Made by a program: the position numbers and the translations under genes. Below are positions 7,124 to 15,016 of a DNA stretch of 33,026 nt, piece by piece; the stretch's first letter is position 1, and each line of letters starts with the position of its first letter. Origin of the DNA: Spirochaetaceae bacterium (lineage in GTDB: Bacteria; Spirochaetota; Spirochaetia; Treponematales; Breznakiellaceae); NCBI GenBank assembly GCA_031255315.1, contig JAIRSS010000022.1, forward strand, positions 1-33,026, in the 5' to 3' direction. The notes beneath the pieces were generated by a model. The model searched no databases and had not been told where the DNA came from. It was given only the letters and a program-made list of their open reading frames with translations.

Positions 7124-7612
7124 CTACGATTCATAGCGCTGAATTTCATCATAGATATATTCCAAAGATATACCCGCTTTTTGGAACATCGCCTCCGAAT
7201 CCACCGCGTCGTGGTAACGCCGCTGACAAACCACCCGGACGATGCCGCAGTTGATGATGAGCATGGCGCAGGTTCGGCAGGGGGTCATACGGCAGTATAC
7301 CGTACCGCCCGCAACTGAGATTCCCCGTTTCGCCGCCTGGCATATTGCATTTTGTTCCGCATGAACGGTTCTCACGCAATGGGTGGTAACGCTCCCGTCC
7401 TCATGTACCATTTTTTTGAGTTGGTGCCCCGCCTCGTCGCAATGGGGGAGGCCGGCGGGCGCTCCTACATAACCCGTTACCAGAAGTTGGTTATCCTTGG
7501 CAATGACGCACCCAGACCGCCCCCGATCACAGGTTGCCCGTTTTGCTATGGCGTCACAGACTTCCATAAAATATTCATCCCAACTGGGCCGAACATACGC
7601 GCTTTTCGCCAT
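7124..7612 (-). CDS. Deoxycytidylate (dCMP) deaminase family protein
   Basis: This 162-residue protein of the dCMP deaminase/ComEB type has zinc ligands in HAEQNAI (His plus catalytic Glu) and PCRTCAMLI (two Cys). It also has the family segments RPSWDEYFMEV at the N-terminus and VTGYVGAPAGLPHC in the substrate/allosteric region. The expected reaction is dCMP to dUMP, supplying thymidylate synthesis; with cdd at 2657 this gives the cell deamination routes at both nucleoside and nucleotide level. AGGA lies 7 nt before the ATG at 7612. A hairpin repeat and the end of the chemoreceptor gene lie upstream. An alternative role in competence (ComEB) cannot be excluded but has no context here. Confidence 0.88.
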   Translation of the reverse strand: MAKSAYVRPSWDEYFMEVCDAIAKRATCDRGRSGCVIAKDNQLLVTGYVGAPAGLPHCDEAGHQLKKMVHEDGSVTTHCVRTVHAEQNAICQAAKRGISVAGGTVYCRMTPCRTCAMLIINCGIVRVVCQRRYHDAVDSEAMFQKAGISLEYIYDEIQRYES

Positions 7613-7632
7613 ATATACATCCTGCTATAGAC

Positions 7633-7670
7633 TGAGGCTGTTCCCAAACTTCAGTTTTGGAACAGCCTCA
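7633..7670. repeat. Dispersed hairpin repeat (copy 3), perfect outer stem
   Basis: TGAGGCTGTTCC (7633-7644) pairs with GGAACAGCCTCA (7659-7670) around the core CAAACTTCAGTTTT, which itself can extend the stem. It lies between the chemoreceptor stop and the deaminase start and is the cleanest copy of the family. Confidence 0.8.
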
Positions 7671-7693
7671 ATTATTTATCGGTACCGGGCCGC

Positions 7694-7733
7694 GGACGGC
7701 GGGCATTTGGAAACATCCGAATGCCCGCCGTCC
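7694..7733. terminator. Strong GC-rich hairpin just after the chemoreceptor gene
   Basis: GGACGGCGGGCATT (7694-7707) and AATGCCCGCCGTCC (7720-7733) form a perfect 14-bp stem with a 12-nt loop, beginning 6 nt past the stop codon. No U-run follows directly on the minus strand, so it may stabilise the 3' end or act with the repeat at 7633 rather than terminate alone. Confidence 0.55.
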
Positions 7734-7739
7734 CGCCGG

Positions 7740-9941
7740 TTACTCGACCTTGAACCGGGATACTTCCGTGACCAGAATGTCGATATTCTCCTTGTTCTGT
7801 CTGCTGATGTCGTTTACCCGGTTAACCGCTCCGTTGATTTGATCCGCGCCGACAGCCATCTCGTTCATCCCGTTGGTAATCTCCTGAGTTGCCATTTCAA
7901 GGTTTTTTCCTTCCTGGATGACCTCTTTACTGCCCTCATACATTTCATCAGAGCCGCCCTTTACCGCCCTGGTAATCTCGTTGAGCTGGCTCATCACATC
8001 CAGAATCTCCTGGCTCCCCACATTTTGCTCTTCCATCGCGCTGCGGATATTCTCTGTTTGTTCGGATACCAGCTTGACCCCGGCGTCGATTGCCTCGAAC
8101 TTATTAAGCACGTTCTCGGTTGATTGAGTGATTTTGTCGATGGAACCTTTGATTTTCTTCAGCACCATTCCGATAGTCTTGGATTGCTCCCCGGAATTCT
8201 CGGCAAGTTTGCGGATTTCATCGGCGACTACCGCGAATCCCTTCCCCGCTTCTCCCGCGTGGGCCGCCTCGATAGCCGCGTTCATCGAAAGCAGATTGGT
8301 TTGGCTGGCGATGTTTTCCATCACCGCGTTGATTTCCATGAGGCCCTCAGATTCACGGGCAATTCCCTGAATATCCGCCGCCACGTCTTGCAGGCCCGAC
8401 CGTCCCACCTCGCTGGCTTCAAGCAATTCCTTGACGCTCTGGGTGTTCTTCGACAAGGTACGGGTAACCGAATTGATGTTTGCAATCATCTCCTCAATGG
8501 CGCTGGAAGACCGGGCCACGCTGTTGGTCTGATTCTCCACCGTACTGTTGAGCTTGTCGATATTGACGGCGATCTGTTCCATCGTGGCGTTAGTCTCGGT
8601 AACCGAGGCGGACTGATTAATAACCCGCCCCTTGATACTCTGGATGTTTGAGGCGATCTCGTTGATGGCGGCGGCGGTCTCCGTCATGTTGGCCGCCAGC
8701 TCGTTTCCGATGTCAAAAAGGTTCACCGCCTGGCGTTTGATAGCAACAACCAGGGCTTTGATTTTTTCCAGGTTTTTATTAAAATAATTGGCTAAATCGC
8801 CGATTTCGTCCTTAGAGCGAATTTCGACTGTTCTCGTCAGATCTCCCTCCCCTTCGGAGATGTCCTTGAGGGTCATGGCGACCTTGACAATAGGATTGAT
8901 GGCGGAACTGAGAACGAAAAAGATGACAACCGCCACCACAAGGGCTACGACTGCCGCGATAAGTATTACAATCCGCGTTAACGCGGTAACCTGCCGGAGC
9001 ATATAGTCTTCTCTGACGCCTACCATTACGGACCAGGAAGCGCCGGTTTCCCCAAGAAAGAAGGGGAATATAACGACTGCAAGGTTAGTGTTGAGCAGGG
9101 GAGAAAACTGCCAGGTCGTGAAAACAGTCCCGTTCTGTACAGCCTGAGACGCTTCGCCGACAGATTTTCCGTAGAGACTCGCATCCGCTTCCAACAGGTT
9201 CTTACCAACCCGGCCCGGATCAGTGCTGCCTAAGATAAAACCATTGGCGGCATAGACCGCCATAGCGACAATATCCTCATGATTTCTTATGGTTTGTTCT
9301 ATCGTCGGTTGTACCCTGTCAATAACAACGGAGACCCCTACAAGACCTACCACTTCATTGGTGTTGTTGTTGATAATAGGCACCCGTATACGGAATTCAT
9401 AGGTCTGACTACCGTTTACCATCACAGGATCCATATCGCTTACCGTCGATTTCCGGTTGTTCGGCCCGTTGAGAAACTCCAAAGCGGCGGGAACCTGATC
9501 ATAGGTCCGGTATTCTATCCCCCCCGATCTCCGGGTAACCCAGGGGGCATACACCCCGTCGGCTGTAGACCCCGTAATCCCCCGGTACTGATCGTCCAGG
9601 TTATCAAGCGAGTTGGGCTTGAAGACGGCGAAAATACTTACCAGGGTTGGATACCCCTCCAACGTCGCCTGTAGAAATTGATTGAACCGCATCCGCCGCC
9701 GTTCCGCCTCGGCCTGTTCATAGTCGCCCAAAAAACTGGCCGCAACCGTAGCGATGGTGATATAATTTTCTTCCCGTCCTTCCCAATAGGATGCCTGTTG
9801 GGAGGCCAGCCGGGTAATACTTTCAACCGTTAGATCAGTAATAACCGATGAAGCCTGGATCAGCATCAGAGCAGAAAGCCCCCCCACGACAACCAGCAGG
9901 ATCGCAATCACGATAATGCTCAACTTAAATTTGAGTTTCAT
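7740..9941 (-). CDS. Methyl-accepting chemotaxis protein with dCache sensor
   Basis: This is a 733-residue transmembrane chemoreceptor. TM1 spans about residues 7-28, a large periplasmic sensor of dCache_1 type about 30-315 (including [14 protein letters not shown] and [10 protein letters not shown]...[12 protein letters not shown]), TM2 about 323-345, HAMP about 346-400, and the signalling domain about 420-720. The highly conserved hairpin tip is [18 protein letters not shown] followed by [20 protein letters not shown] (about 542-581). It would sense small molecules, often amino or organic acids for dCache, and control CheA/CheW. There is no C-terminal CheR-tethering pentapeptide. AGGAGG precedes the ATG at 9941. 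No other che genes are in the window, so this is an orphan receptor; its ligand is unknown. Confidence 0.95.
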   Translation of the reverse strand: MKLKFKLSIIVIAILLVVVGGLSALMLIQASSVITDLTVESITRLASQQASYWEGREENYITIATVAASFLGDYEQAEAERRRMRFNQFLQATLEGYPTLVSIFAVFKPNSLDNLDDQYRGITGSTADGVYAPWVTRRSGGIEYRTYDQVPAALEFLNGPNNRKSTVSDMDPVMVNGSQTYEFRIRVPIINNNTNEVVGLVGVSVVIDRVQPTIEQTIRNHEDIVAMAVYAANGFILGSTDPGRVGKNLLEADASLYGKSVGEASQAVQNGTVFTTWQFSPLLNTNLAVVIFPFFLGETGASWSVMVGVREDYMLRQVTALTRIVILIAAVVALVVAVVIFFVLSSAINPIVKVAMTLKDISEGEGDLTRTVEIRSKDEIGDLANYFNKNLEKIKALVVAIKRQAVNLFDIGNELAANMTETAAAINEIASNIQSIKGRVINQSASVTETNATMEQIAVNIDKLNSTVENQTNSVARSSSAIEEMIANINSVTRTLSKNTQSVKELLEASEVGRSGLQDVAADIQGIARESEGLMEINAVMENIASQTNLLSMNAAIEAAHAGEAGKGFAVVADEIRKLAENSGEQSKTIGMVLKKIKGSIDKITQSTENVLNKFEAIDAGVKLVSEQTENIRSAMEEQNVGSQEILDVMSQLNEITRAVKGGSDEMYEGSKEVIQEGKNLEMATQEITNGMNEMAVGADQINGAVNRVNDISRQNKENIDILVTEVSRFKVE

Positions 9942-10300
9942 AACTCCTCCTAAAAAGTTCTATTAACCGGCGAAAAGGTCTTGGAATACCTCTCAAGGGT
10001 ACGCTGTCTTCTAACGGCCGCAACGGTCCGTTCACTAAATCAAGGATGGCTCAGAAAAACGTTGATATTCCTGGTGATACTGCTCCGTGTATGTATTGAA
10101 CCTAGGGATTTTCTCAAAATATGGATTTTGGGATAGAATCCTTATTTTTTTAATAGTAGTTCATAAAAGCCATTCAGATCAAGGCGGCGTCAGGGCGGCG
10201 GCATTAAAAACATATCTCTTTATTATATAAGGAATTATGACAAGAGCGGCATTTTACGGCATTTTATAGGATTGTTTGTAAGCCTTTATATTATAATGAC
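9942..10300. other. AT-richer divergent intergenic region, no gene seen
   Basis: This stretch separates the chemoreceptor (minus) from the small heat-shock gene (plus) and should hold both promoters. A TATAAT (10292-10297) is the best plus-strand -10 candidate, without a convincing -35. No CIRCE operator (TTAGCACTC inverted repeat) is visible. There is a minor GGCATTTTA direct repeat near 10249-10266. Confidence 0.4.
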
Positions 10301-10310
10301 TTGACAAAAT

Positions 10311-10376
10311 CAACCGCCGCCCTGAGGCCTTGCCGGCGCTTCTCATTATCCTTCGCGGTTAGGCCGGCGGCGGTTG
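10311..10376 (+). promoter_or_regulatory. Long GC-rich hairpin in the small heat-shock gene leader
   Basis: CAACCGCCGCC (10311-10321) and GGCGGCGGTTG (10366-10376) form a perfect 11-bp stem; an inner GGCC/GGCC pairing is possible. The loop carries TCCTT (10349-10353), which could pair with the AAGGA of the downstream ribosome-binding site (10544-10548). Its position about 180-245 nt before the start fits a structured 5' leader. Confidence 0.45.
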
Positions 10377-10509
10377 TTTCCAAACAGGAAAGTGAGTATA
10401 TTATTTACAGAAGGACTGTTAGTTCTTTGGGACCGCTCATAGGAGGGCCCATCTATCCCGCCGGGCCTCAAGGCCGGCAATCCTTGACGGGGCCGCCGCC
10501 CCAGAGGAA

Positions 10510-10549
10510 GCATCCAGGATGCGCGCATCTGATACATGATGCAAAGGAG
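10510..10549 (+). promoter_or_regulatory. Alternative stem-loops abutting the ribosome-binding site of the small heat-shock gene
   Basis: The sequence has overlapping pairing options: GCATCC/GGATGC (10510-10522), the 12-bp palindrome GATGCGCGCATC (10518-10529), and GCATC/GATGC (10525-10542). The last ends directly at the AAAGGAG (10543-10549) of the gene. Competing weak stems next to the ribosome-binding site are what an RNA thermometer would look like, but this is unproven. Confidence 0.4.
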
Positions 10550-10555
10550 CCTAAC

Positions 10556-11146
10556 ATGAAAGGCAACAAAGGTTATGTGGATTTAGGGACTATTTTCGAT
10601 GAAATTTTCGACGCCGCCCAGAACTTTAGTGATGAATTTCAGCGGAATTTCAATCAATACGGACCTGATTGCGGACGGGGTCCGTTTGGAGGGCGGGGGC
10701 CGTTTGGACAACGGAATCCCTTTGACGAAAACGTCGATTATTACCCTAACTATTCGTATCCCCCAATGAACGTCTATATGACTGGAAACCGGAGTATGAG
10801 CTTCGAGTTTGCCTTGGCGGGGTTTGACGAAAAAGACATCAGTCTTTCCTTTCAGGGGGATTACATGGTGTTTTCCGCCAAAATCGCCGGGGACTTTCCG
10901 GCTTCGGGAACGCCGGCGGAAGACGGCGAAACACATCTTCCTGACGATACTATCCGGTACTTCAAACGCCGCCTTAAATTAAAGGATATTGAAAAACAAA
11001 AATACTACGTGCCGTTGGATAAATACGCGCAAGAAAAGGTCAAGGCGGTTTATAAAAACGGCATCCTCAAAGTAACCATTCCTCCCAAGGATGAACCGGA
11101 CCAGAACGACGGGATCAAAATCGAAATCATCAAAGAAGGGAATTAA
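10556..11146 (+). CDS. Hsp20 / alpha-crystallin family small heat-shock protein
   Basis: This 196-residue protein is an ATP-independent holdase chaperone. The alpha-crystallin domain covers about residues 70-180, from PPMNVYMTGNRSMSFEFALA through YFKRRLKL to the diagnostic AVYKNGILKVTIP strand. The N-terminal arm (1-65) has a Phe-rich helix (FDEIFDAAQNFSDEFQ) and a short Gly-Arg-Pro-Phe repeat (GRGPFGGRGPFGQRNPF), which is unusual and probably disordered. The ATG at 10556 is fixed by AAAGGAG 6 nt upstream; the frame is open further upstream, but that part is leader sequence. Two structured elements in the leader suggest temperature- or stress-dependent translation. Hairpins follow the stop, before the convergent gene at 11306. 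Confidence 0.9.
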   Translation: MKGNKGYVDLGTIFDEIFDAAQNFSDEFQRNFNQYGPDCGRGPFGGRGPFGQRNPFDENVDYYPNYSYPPMNVYMTGNRSMSFEFALAGFDEKDISLSFQGDYMVFSAKIAGDFPASGTPAEDGETHLPDDTIRYFKRRLKLKDIEKQKYYVPLDKYAQEKVKAVYKNGILKVTIPPKDEPDQNDGIKIEIIKEGN

Positions 11147-11179
11147 CCATACGGACCAGCGCGGAAACCGGTATGGCGC

Positions 11180-11233
11180 GTGAGGCTGTTCCACAACTGA
11201 AGGCGGACCTCCGGTTCAAGGGAACAGCTTCAC
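11180..11233. repeat. Dispersed hairpin repeat (copy 4)
   Basis: GTGAGGCTGTTCC (11180-11192) pairs with GGAACAGCTTCAC (11221-11233) with one G-T mismatch. The interior ACAACTGAAG matches the family core with changes. It sits between two convergent genes. Confidence 0.7.
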
Positions 11234-11242
11234 TTTATTTCT

Positions 11243-11302
11243 GCGCGGGTCCGTGGAATTCCGGCGGCGGCCGTACCGGTTCCGCCGGAATTCTCCCCGC
11301 GC
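11243..11302. terminator. Large inverted repeat between convergent genes, possible bidirectional terminator
   Basis: An outer stem GCGCGGG/CCCGCGC (11243-11249 and 11296-11302) encloses GGAATTCCGGCGG (11255-11267) and CCGCCGGAATTC (11282-11293). It lies directly after the oxidoreductase stop (minus strand) and after the small heat-shock gene (plus strand). There is no long U-run on either side. Confidence 0.5.
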
Positions 11303-11305
11303 TCT

Positions 11306-12376
11306 TTACATGGCTGCGGGACGTTCGCAAGAACTCCTGACCTGATAGCAGCGGCCTGAAGCGGAAGCGTCGTGTACGCCGTGCATCACTTCCAGAATAT
11401 GGTTTGTCAGTTCCCCATTTGCCCGGTGGGGGCGTCCCTCACTAACAGCCTCCGCCATGTCAGTGATACCCAGACCCCGGCTGTTTTCCGGATACTGCTT
11501 GAGCAGGGGGATCTCCGACCATGTTTCCGAGCGGAACCGGGAAACATAGACCGGGCCGCCGAAGGTGTTGGGATCCGGAACGCGAAGGCTGCCTTCCGTC
11601 CCGTAGATTTCAATGCAGGGCAGGGTGTGGGCGTAGACATCGAAACTCATAATGATGGTTCCTACCGCTCCACAGGAGAAATCCAGGGTCCCCGCAAGGT
11701 GGGTGGGAACATCCACCGTAACAACGCGCCCGTTTTGCGGTTCGCTGGTAATAATCCGCTCCTCAAAGCTCTTTTTCGCCGAACCGGAAACCCGTACGAC
11801 GGGCCCCAGGAGGCTCACCAGGGCGGTAAGGTAATAGGGCCCAATGTCGAACATGGGGCCGCCGCCTGACTTGTAAAAGAATTCCGGGTTCGGGTGCCAG
11901 TGTTCCGGACCGTGCCCCAGCATGAAAGCAACCGCGGCGACGGGCCTGCCTATCCAGCCGTCGTCAAGGAGTTTGCGGCAGGTTTGTATCCCCGCGCCCA
12001 GGAAGGTGTCCGGCGCGCCGCCTACCCGTACCGATCCCGCCGCGGCGGCCGCGAGGACCTCCGCGGCTTCTTCCCGCTTTACGCAGAAAGGTTTTTCGTT
12101 GTAGACGTGCTTCCCCGCCTTGACCGCCGCCAGAGCCACCGGGTAGTGGTATGGCGGCGGCGTAATATTGAGAACGATGTCCACGTCAGGGCTGTTGAGC
12201 AGCTCCTCCGTCGTTTGGAAGCGCCTCACAGAATATTCGGCAGCCGCCTGAGCCGCCCGTTCAGGGATAAAGTCGGTTACGGCGGACAGTTTAACCCGGT
12301 CTTTAAACATACCGGTAAGATTTTTCAGATATATCCCGCTGATATTCCCGATTCCTACGATACCTATACGCTGCAT
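11306..12376 (-). CDS. Gfo/Idh/MocA family NAD(P)-dependent oxidoreductase
   Basis: The N-terminal Rossmann domain starts RIGIVGIGNISGIYLKNL (G-x-G-x-x pattern), followed by the family's ITPPPYHYPVALAAVKAGKH and the EKP motif (YNEKPFCVKREEA) that carries the conserved Lys. The C-terminal alpha/beta domain has the typical GGGPMFDIGPYYLTALVSLLG segment. These enzymes oxidise or reduce sugars, inositols or related polyols; the substrate cannot be read from sequence. I start at 12376 (MQRIGIV) since AAGGAG lies 7-12 nt upstream, rather than at the upstream in-frame ATG at 12400. Length (356 residues) is normal. It is an isolated gene between DinB and hairpins, with no transporter next to it. Confidence 0.9.
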   Translation of the reverse strand: MQRIGIVGIGNISGIYLKNLTGMFKDRVKLSAVTDFIPERAAQAAAEYSVRRFQTTEELLNSPDVDIVLNITPPPYHYPVALAAVKAGKHVYNEKPFCVKREEAAEVLAAAAAGSVRVGGAPDTFLGAGIQTCRKLLDDGWIGRPVAAVAFMLGHGPEHWHPNPEFFYKSGGGPMFDIGPYYLTALVSLLGPVVRVSGSAKKSFEERIITSEPQNGRVVTVDVPTHLAGTLDFSCGAVGTIIMSFDVYAHTLPCIEIYGTEGSLRVPDPNTFGGPVYVSRFRSETWSEIPLLKQYPENSRGLGITDMAEAVSEGRPHRANGELTNHILEVMHGVHDASASGRCYQVRSSCERPAAM

Positions 12377-12499
12377 TTCCTGCTCCTTACATACAATCAC
12401 CGCACCGCACTGGGCCTGCGGTTACATTTCGGCTCATTCGTCTCTAAACCCGCCCTTCAATTTTTTCAACCTGTACGCGGTTGAAAGAATCAGCATACA

Positions 12500-13036
12500 T
12501 CAGGGGGATAAAAACGTAACGTTTATTCCTGAATAATCGTTGGTTATGCTCAAGGCATCCAATATTTGAGAGATTTGTCCCCGGTGATGGGTCCCGTGGA
12601 CGGTAAGCTGCTGGAGCATAAAGGCGAGCGGAACCGATGGGGGGTTCCCGCCGTACCATTCAAGGGTTACCGGCGCTTTCATGTCGGCGTCCGTGAGGGC
12701 GGTGGTAAAATTGACCAGCGCGTCATCGGCGGCCGCAACATCCGCCGCAAACTGGTTCCATTGGTCCCCGGAAAGCCGGTCCCTGGGAATCACTATCGCG
12801 TCCAGAGGCGCCAGGGCTTCTACAGCCGCGGCGTTATGGGAAACAGCGGCTTTGAACATCCTCAGAAAGAAGACCGTTCCTCCCAGGACATGAGCAAGGA
12901 GTCCTGAAAGGCTCTTGTAAAAGCTCCCCCGGTCCTTTTCCCGTTCCTCCTGGGAGAGGTCCTTTAAAATCGAAACAATGCTTTGATTCGCCTCGCGGTT
13001 ATACTTGGCAAAGGTAACAAACATCTCTCTCATCAT
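12500..13036 (-). CDS. DinB-family (four-helix) putative metal-dependent protein
   Basis: This is a 178-residue DinB/YfiT-like helical bundle with probable metal-binding His residues: one in the SGLLAHVLGGTVFF helix and the C-terminal HGTHHRGQISQIL motif. Family members include bacillithiol/mycothiol-dependent transferases and hydrolases, but most are uncharacterised. The ATG at 13036 (MMREMFVTFAKYN) is supported by AGGAG 4 nt upstream; the frame extends 33 nt further without support. No thiol-biosynthesis genes are nearby, so the activity is left open. Confidence 0.85.
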   Translation of the reverse strand: MMREMFVTFAKYNREANQSIVSILKDLSQEEREKDRGSFYKSLSGLLAHVLGGTVFFLRMFKAAVSHNAAAVEALAPLDAIVIPRDRLSGDQWNQFAADVAAADDALVNFTTALTDADMKAPVTLEWYGGNPPSVPLAFMLQQLTVHGTHHRGQISQILDALSITNDYSGINVTFLSP

Positions 13037-13149
13037 GTTTCTCCTGTTATAACAATACTCTCGAACCATAGACGGTACCGATACGCACTATGATACAACG
13101 CGGTAAATAGGTTTACAATGCCCCGGGGCAATTCCGACAAGTTCCCTCA

Positions 13150-13190
13150 TAAAAAAACCCGTAACCCCCCGTGCGGCGGATTACGGGTTT
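13150..13190 (-). terminator. Intrinsic terminator of the hydrogenase operon
   Basis: On the minus strand AAACCCGTAA (13181-13190) and TTACGGGTTT (13155-13164) form a 10-bp stem, followed by a run of T residues and located 27 nt past the stop codon of the catalytic subunit. This is a textbook Rho-independent terminator. Confidence 0.85.
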
Positions 13191-13216
13191 AGCTTCCCGT
13201 CAAAAAAGGAGGCCGT

Positions 13217-14986
13217 CTATTTTAAATACAGAGGCCGTTCCTCATATTTGGTGTGCAGCAATTCATGGGCTTTGTGGCTGTTAGGCTCTCCCAGGAATTC
13301 GCTGTAGGCCTGGATGATATAGGGGTTCTGATGGGAACAACGAAGCGCCGATTTTTCATCGTCCGTATAGAGACCGGTGCTGCGTTTGGCCCGGACTTCG
13401 TCGGTACAGCCGTAGGGCTGTCCGCCTCCGCCTATACATCCGCCCCGGCAGGCCATAACCTCCACAAAGTGATAGGGGGTATCCTGCCCGGATTCACGGG
13501 CGGCGCGGATCCTGTCCAGCACCGCCGCGATATTGCCCATCTGATGGGCAACGGCGATACGAATTTTGGACCCGTTGTTGAAATCAACCTCCGCTTCCTT
13601 GACCCCTTCAAGACCCCGGACAGGAAGGAAGTTCACGTCCCCCAGCTCTTGTTTGGTTACCAGGAAGTAGGCGCTTCGGACGGCGGCTTCCATAACCCCG
13701 CCGGTAACGCCGAAAATGGTCCCCGCGCCGGTATACGGCCCCAGCGGGTTGTCCGCGTCTTCCTCCGGCAGGGACAGGATGTCTATGCCGGCCTGCTTGA
13801 TCATCCGCGCCAGTTCCCGTGTGGTAAGCACGATGTCTACGTCGTACCCGTGGCCGGCGCTCTTCATGTCGCCGTTCCGCCTGGTTTCCCACTTTTTCGC
13901 GGTACAGGGCATGACCGACACGGAATAAATAGTGTCGGGGTTTATCCCCGCCTTATCCGCCCAATACGCCTTGATCATGGCGCCCATCATCTGCTGGGGG
14001 GACTTGGCGGTAGAGAAGTTGGGGATCATATCATTGTAGTATTTCTCCATATAATCGACCCAGGCGGGACAGCAGCTCGTGATGAGGGGGATGGTTGAAG
14101 AAGCCCTCGCGCTCCCCGCGGCATCCACCAGGCGTTTCACCAGCTCCGTACCTTCTTCCATGATGGTAAGGTCCGCCGAGAAATTCGTGTCGAATACGGT
14201 CTTGAAGCCGAGACGCCGCAGGGCCGCGTAGATCTGCCTGGTTACCAGCGCGCCGGGCTCCATGCCGAATTCTTCCGCTAAGGCGACCCGGACCGCCGGG
14301 GCGATCTGTACTACCGGGTAAAGATCGGGGGATTGCAGGGCGGACCAGACGCGGGTGGTATCGTCCCGCTCGTAGATAGCGCCCACCGGGCAATGGGCGG
14401 CGCACTGGCCGCACTTGATGCAGGGGCTTTCACCCAGGGGCGCGTCCGCGGCGGAAGCGATGCGGCCCTTGATGCCCCGGCCCAGAAATTCCAGGGCCCA
14501 CACATTCTGCATCTCCTGACAGACCTTAACGCAGCGTCCGCAGCGTATACACTTTTCGGGATTCAGCACGATGGCCGGATTGGTGTCGTCTATAGGCAGG
14601 GCGCTGAGAACCTTCTTATAGGGGCTCTGCCGGATGCCGAATTCAGCCGCCAGGGCCTGAAGCTCGCAGTTGCCGTTCCGGGGGCACTGAAGACAGTCGT
14701 TGGGGTGGTTGGAAAGGATAAGATCCAACACGGTACGGCGCACCGAGATGATCTCCGCGTCGTGGGTGATGACGCTCATACCCTCCGCAACCGGGGTGGT
14801 GCAGGCTCTGACCATCTTGGGGGAACCTTCCATCCGGACTATGCAGAGTCCGCAGGAAGCCCACGGAGGCAGGTCCGGGTTATAACAAAGGGTGGGAATC
14901 TTAATATTGGCTTTTTTGGCCGCCGTCAGGATCGAAGTCCCTTCCTCCACTTCAAGGGCTATGCCGTTTATTTTCAGGTTAACCAT
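13217..14986 (-). CDS. hndD: [FeFe] hydrogenase catalytic subunit (HydA/HndD type)
   Basis: This 589-residue subunit produces or consumes H2. N-terminal [2Fe-2S] ligands are C34, C45, C48 and C62. A His-ligated [4Fe-4S] follows in NHPNDCLQCPRNGNC (H94, C98, C101, C107). Two 4Fe-4S clusters are in CIRCGRCVKVC (146-156) and CIKCGQCAAHC (189-199). The H-cluster signatures are complete: TSCCPAW (L1, about C305), MPCTAKKWE (L2, C361) and MACRGGCIGGGGQP (L3, C513, C517), with the C-terminal small-subunit-like domain fused. This is the standard arrangement of group A bifurcating or NAD(P)-linked enzymes, not a PAS-linked sensor. It ends the operon and is followed by a terminator. HydE/F/G maturases are not in the window. 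Confidence 0.96.
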   Translation of the reverse strand: MVNLKINGIALEVEEGTSILTAAKKANIKIPTLCYNPDLPPWASCGLCIVRMEGSPKMVRACTTPVAEGMSVITHDAEIISVRRTVLDLILSNHPNDCLQCPRNGNCELQALAAEFGIRQSPYKKVLSALPIDDTNPAIVLNPEKCIRCGRCVKVCQEMQNVWALEFLGRGIKGRIASAADAPLGESPCIKCGQCAAHCPVGAIYERDDTTRVWSALQSPDLYPVVQIAPAVRVALAEEFGMEPGALVTRQIYAALRRLGFKTVFDTNFSADLTIMEEGTELVKRLVDAAGSARASSTIPLITSCCPAWVDYMEKYYNDMIPNFSTAKSPQQMMGAMIKAYWADKAGINPDTIYSVSVMPCTAKKWETRRNGDMKSAGHGYDVDIVLTTRELARMIKQAGIDILSLPEEDADNPLGPYTGAGTIFGVTGGVMEAAVRSAYFLVTKQELGDVNFLPVRGLEGVKEAEVDFNNGSKIRIAVAHQMGNIAAVLDRIRAARESGQDTPYHFVEVMACRGGCIGGGGQPYGCTDEVRAKRSTGLYTDDEKSALRCSHQNPYIIQAYSEFLGEPNSHKAHELLHTKYEERPLYLK

Positions 14987-15016
14987 GATTTCTCCTCTCT
15001 TGGAAATAGGCCCGGA

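Noticed and set aside
6757..7254. Plus-strand frame with a protein-like segment (GEQVKPYEAALKKLGW)
   Set aside because: It overlaps the minus-strand exported-protein candidate and the dCMP deaminase gene, and I could not match the segment to a family. It might be a remnant, but there is not enough to call.
9942..10300. CIRCE (HrcA) operator for the heat-shock gene
   Set aside because: I looked for TTAGCACTC and its inverted partner and found none.
10301..10555. N-terminal extension of the small heat-shock protein
   Set aside because: The frame happens to stay open from a TTG, but the sequence is hairpin-rich leader and a strong AAAGGAG sits before the ATG at 10556.
13217..14986. [FeFe] hydrogenase as an H2 sensor (HydS type)
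   Set aside because: There is no PAS or kinase domain, all three H-cluster motifs are standard, and it lies with NuoE/NuoF partners, so it is a catalytic enzyme.
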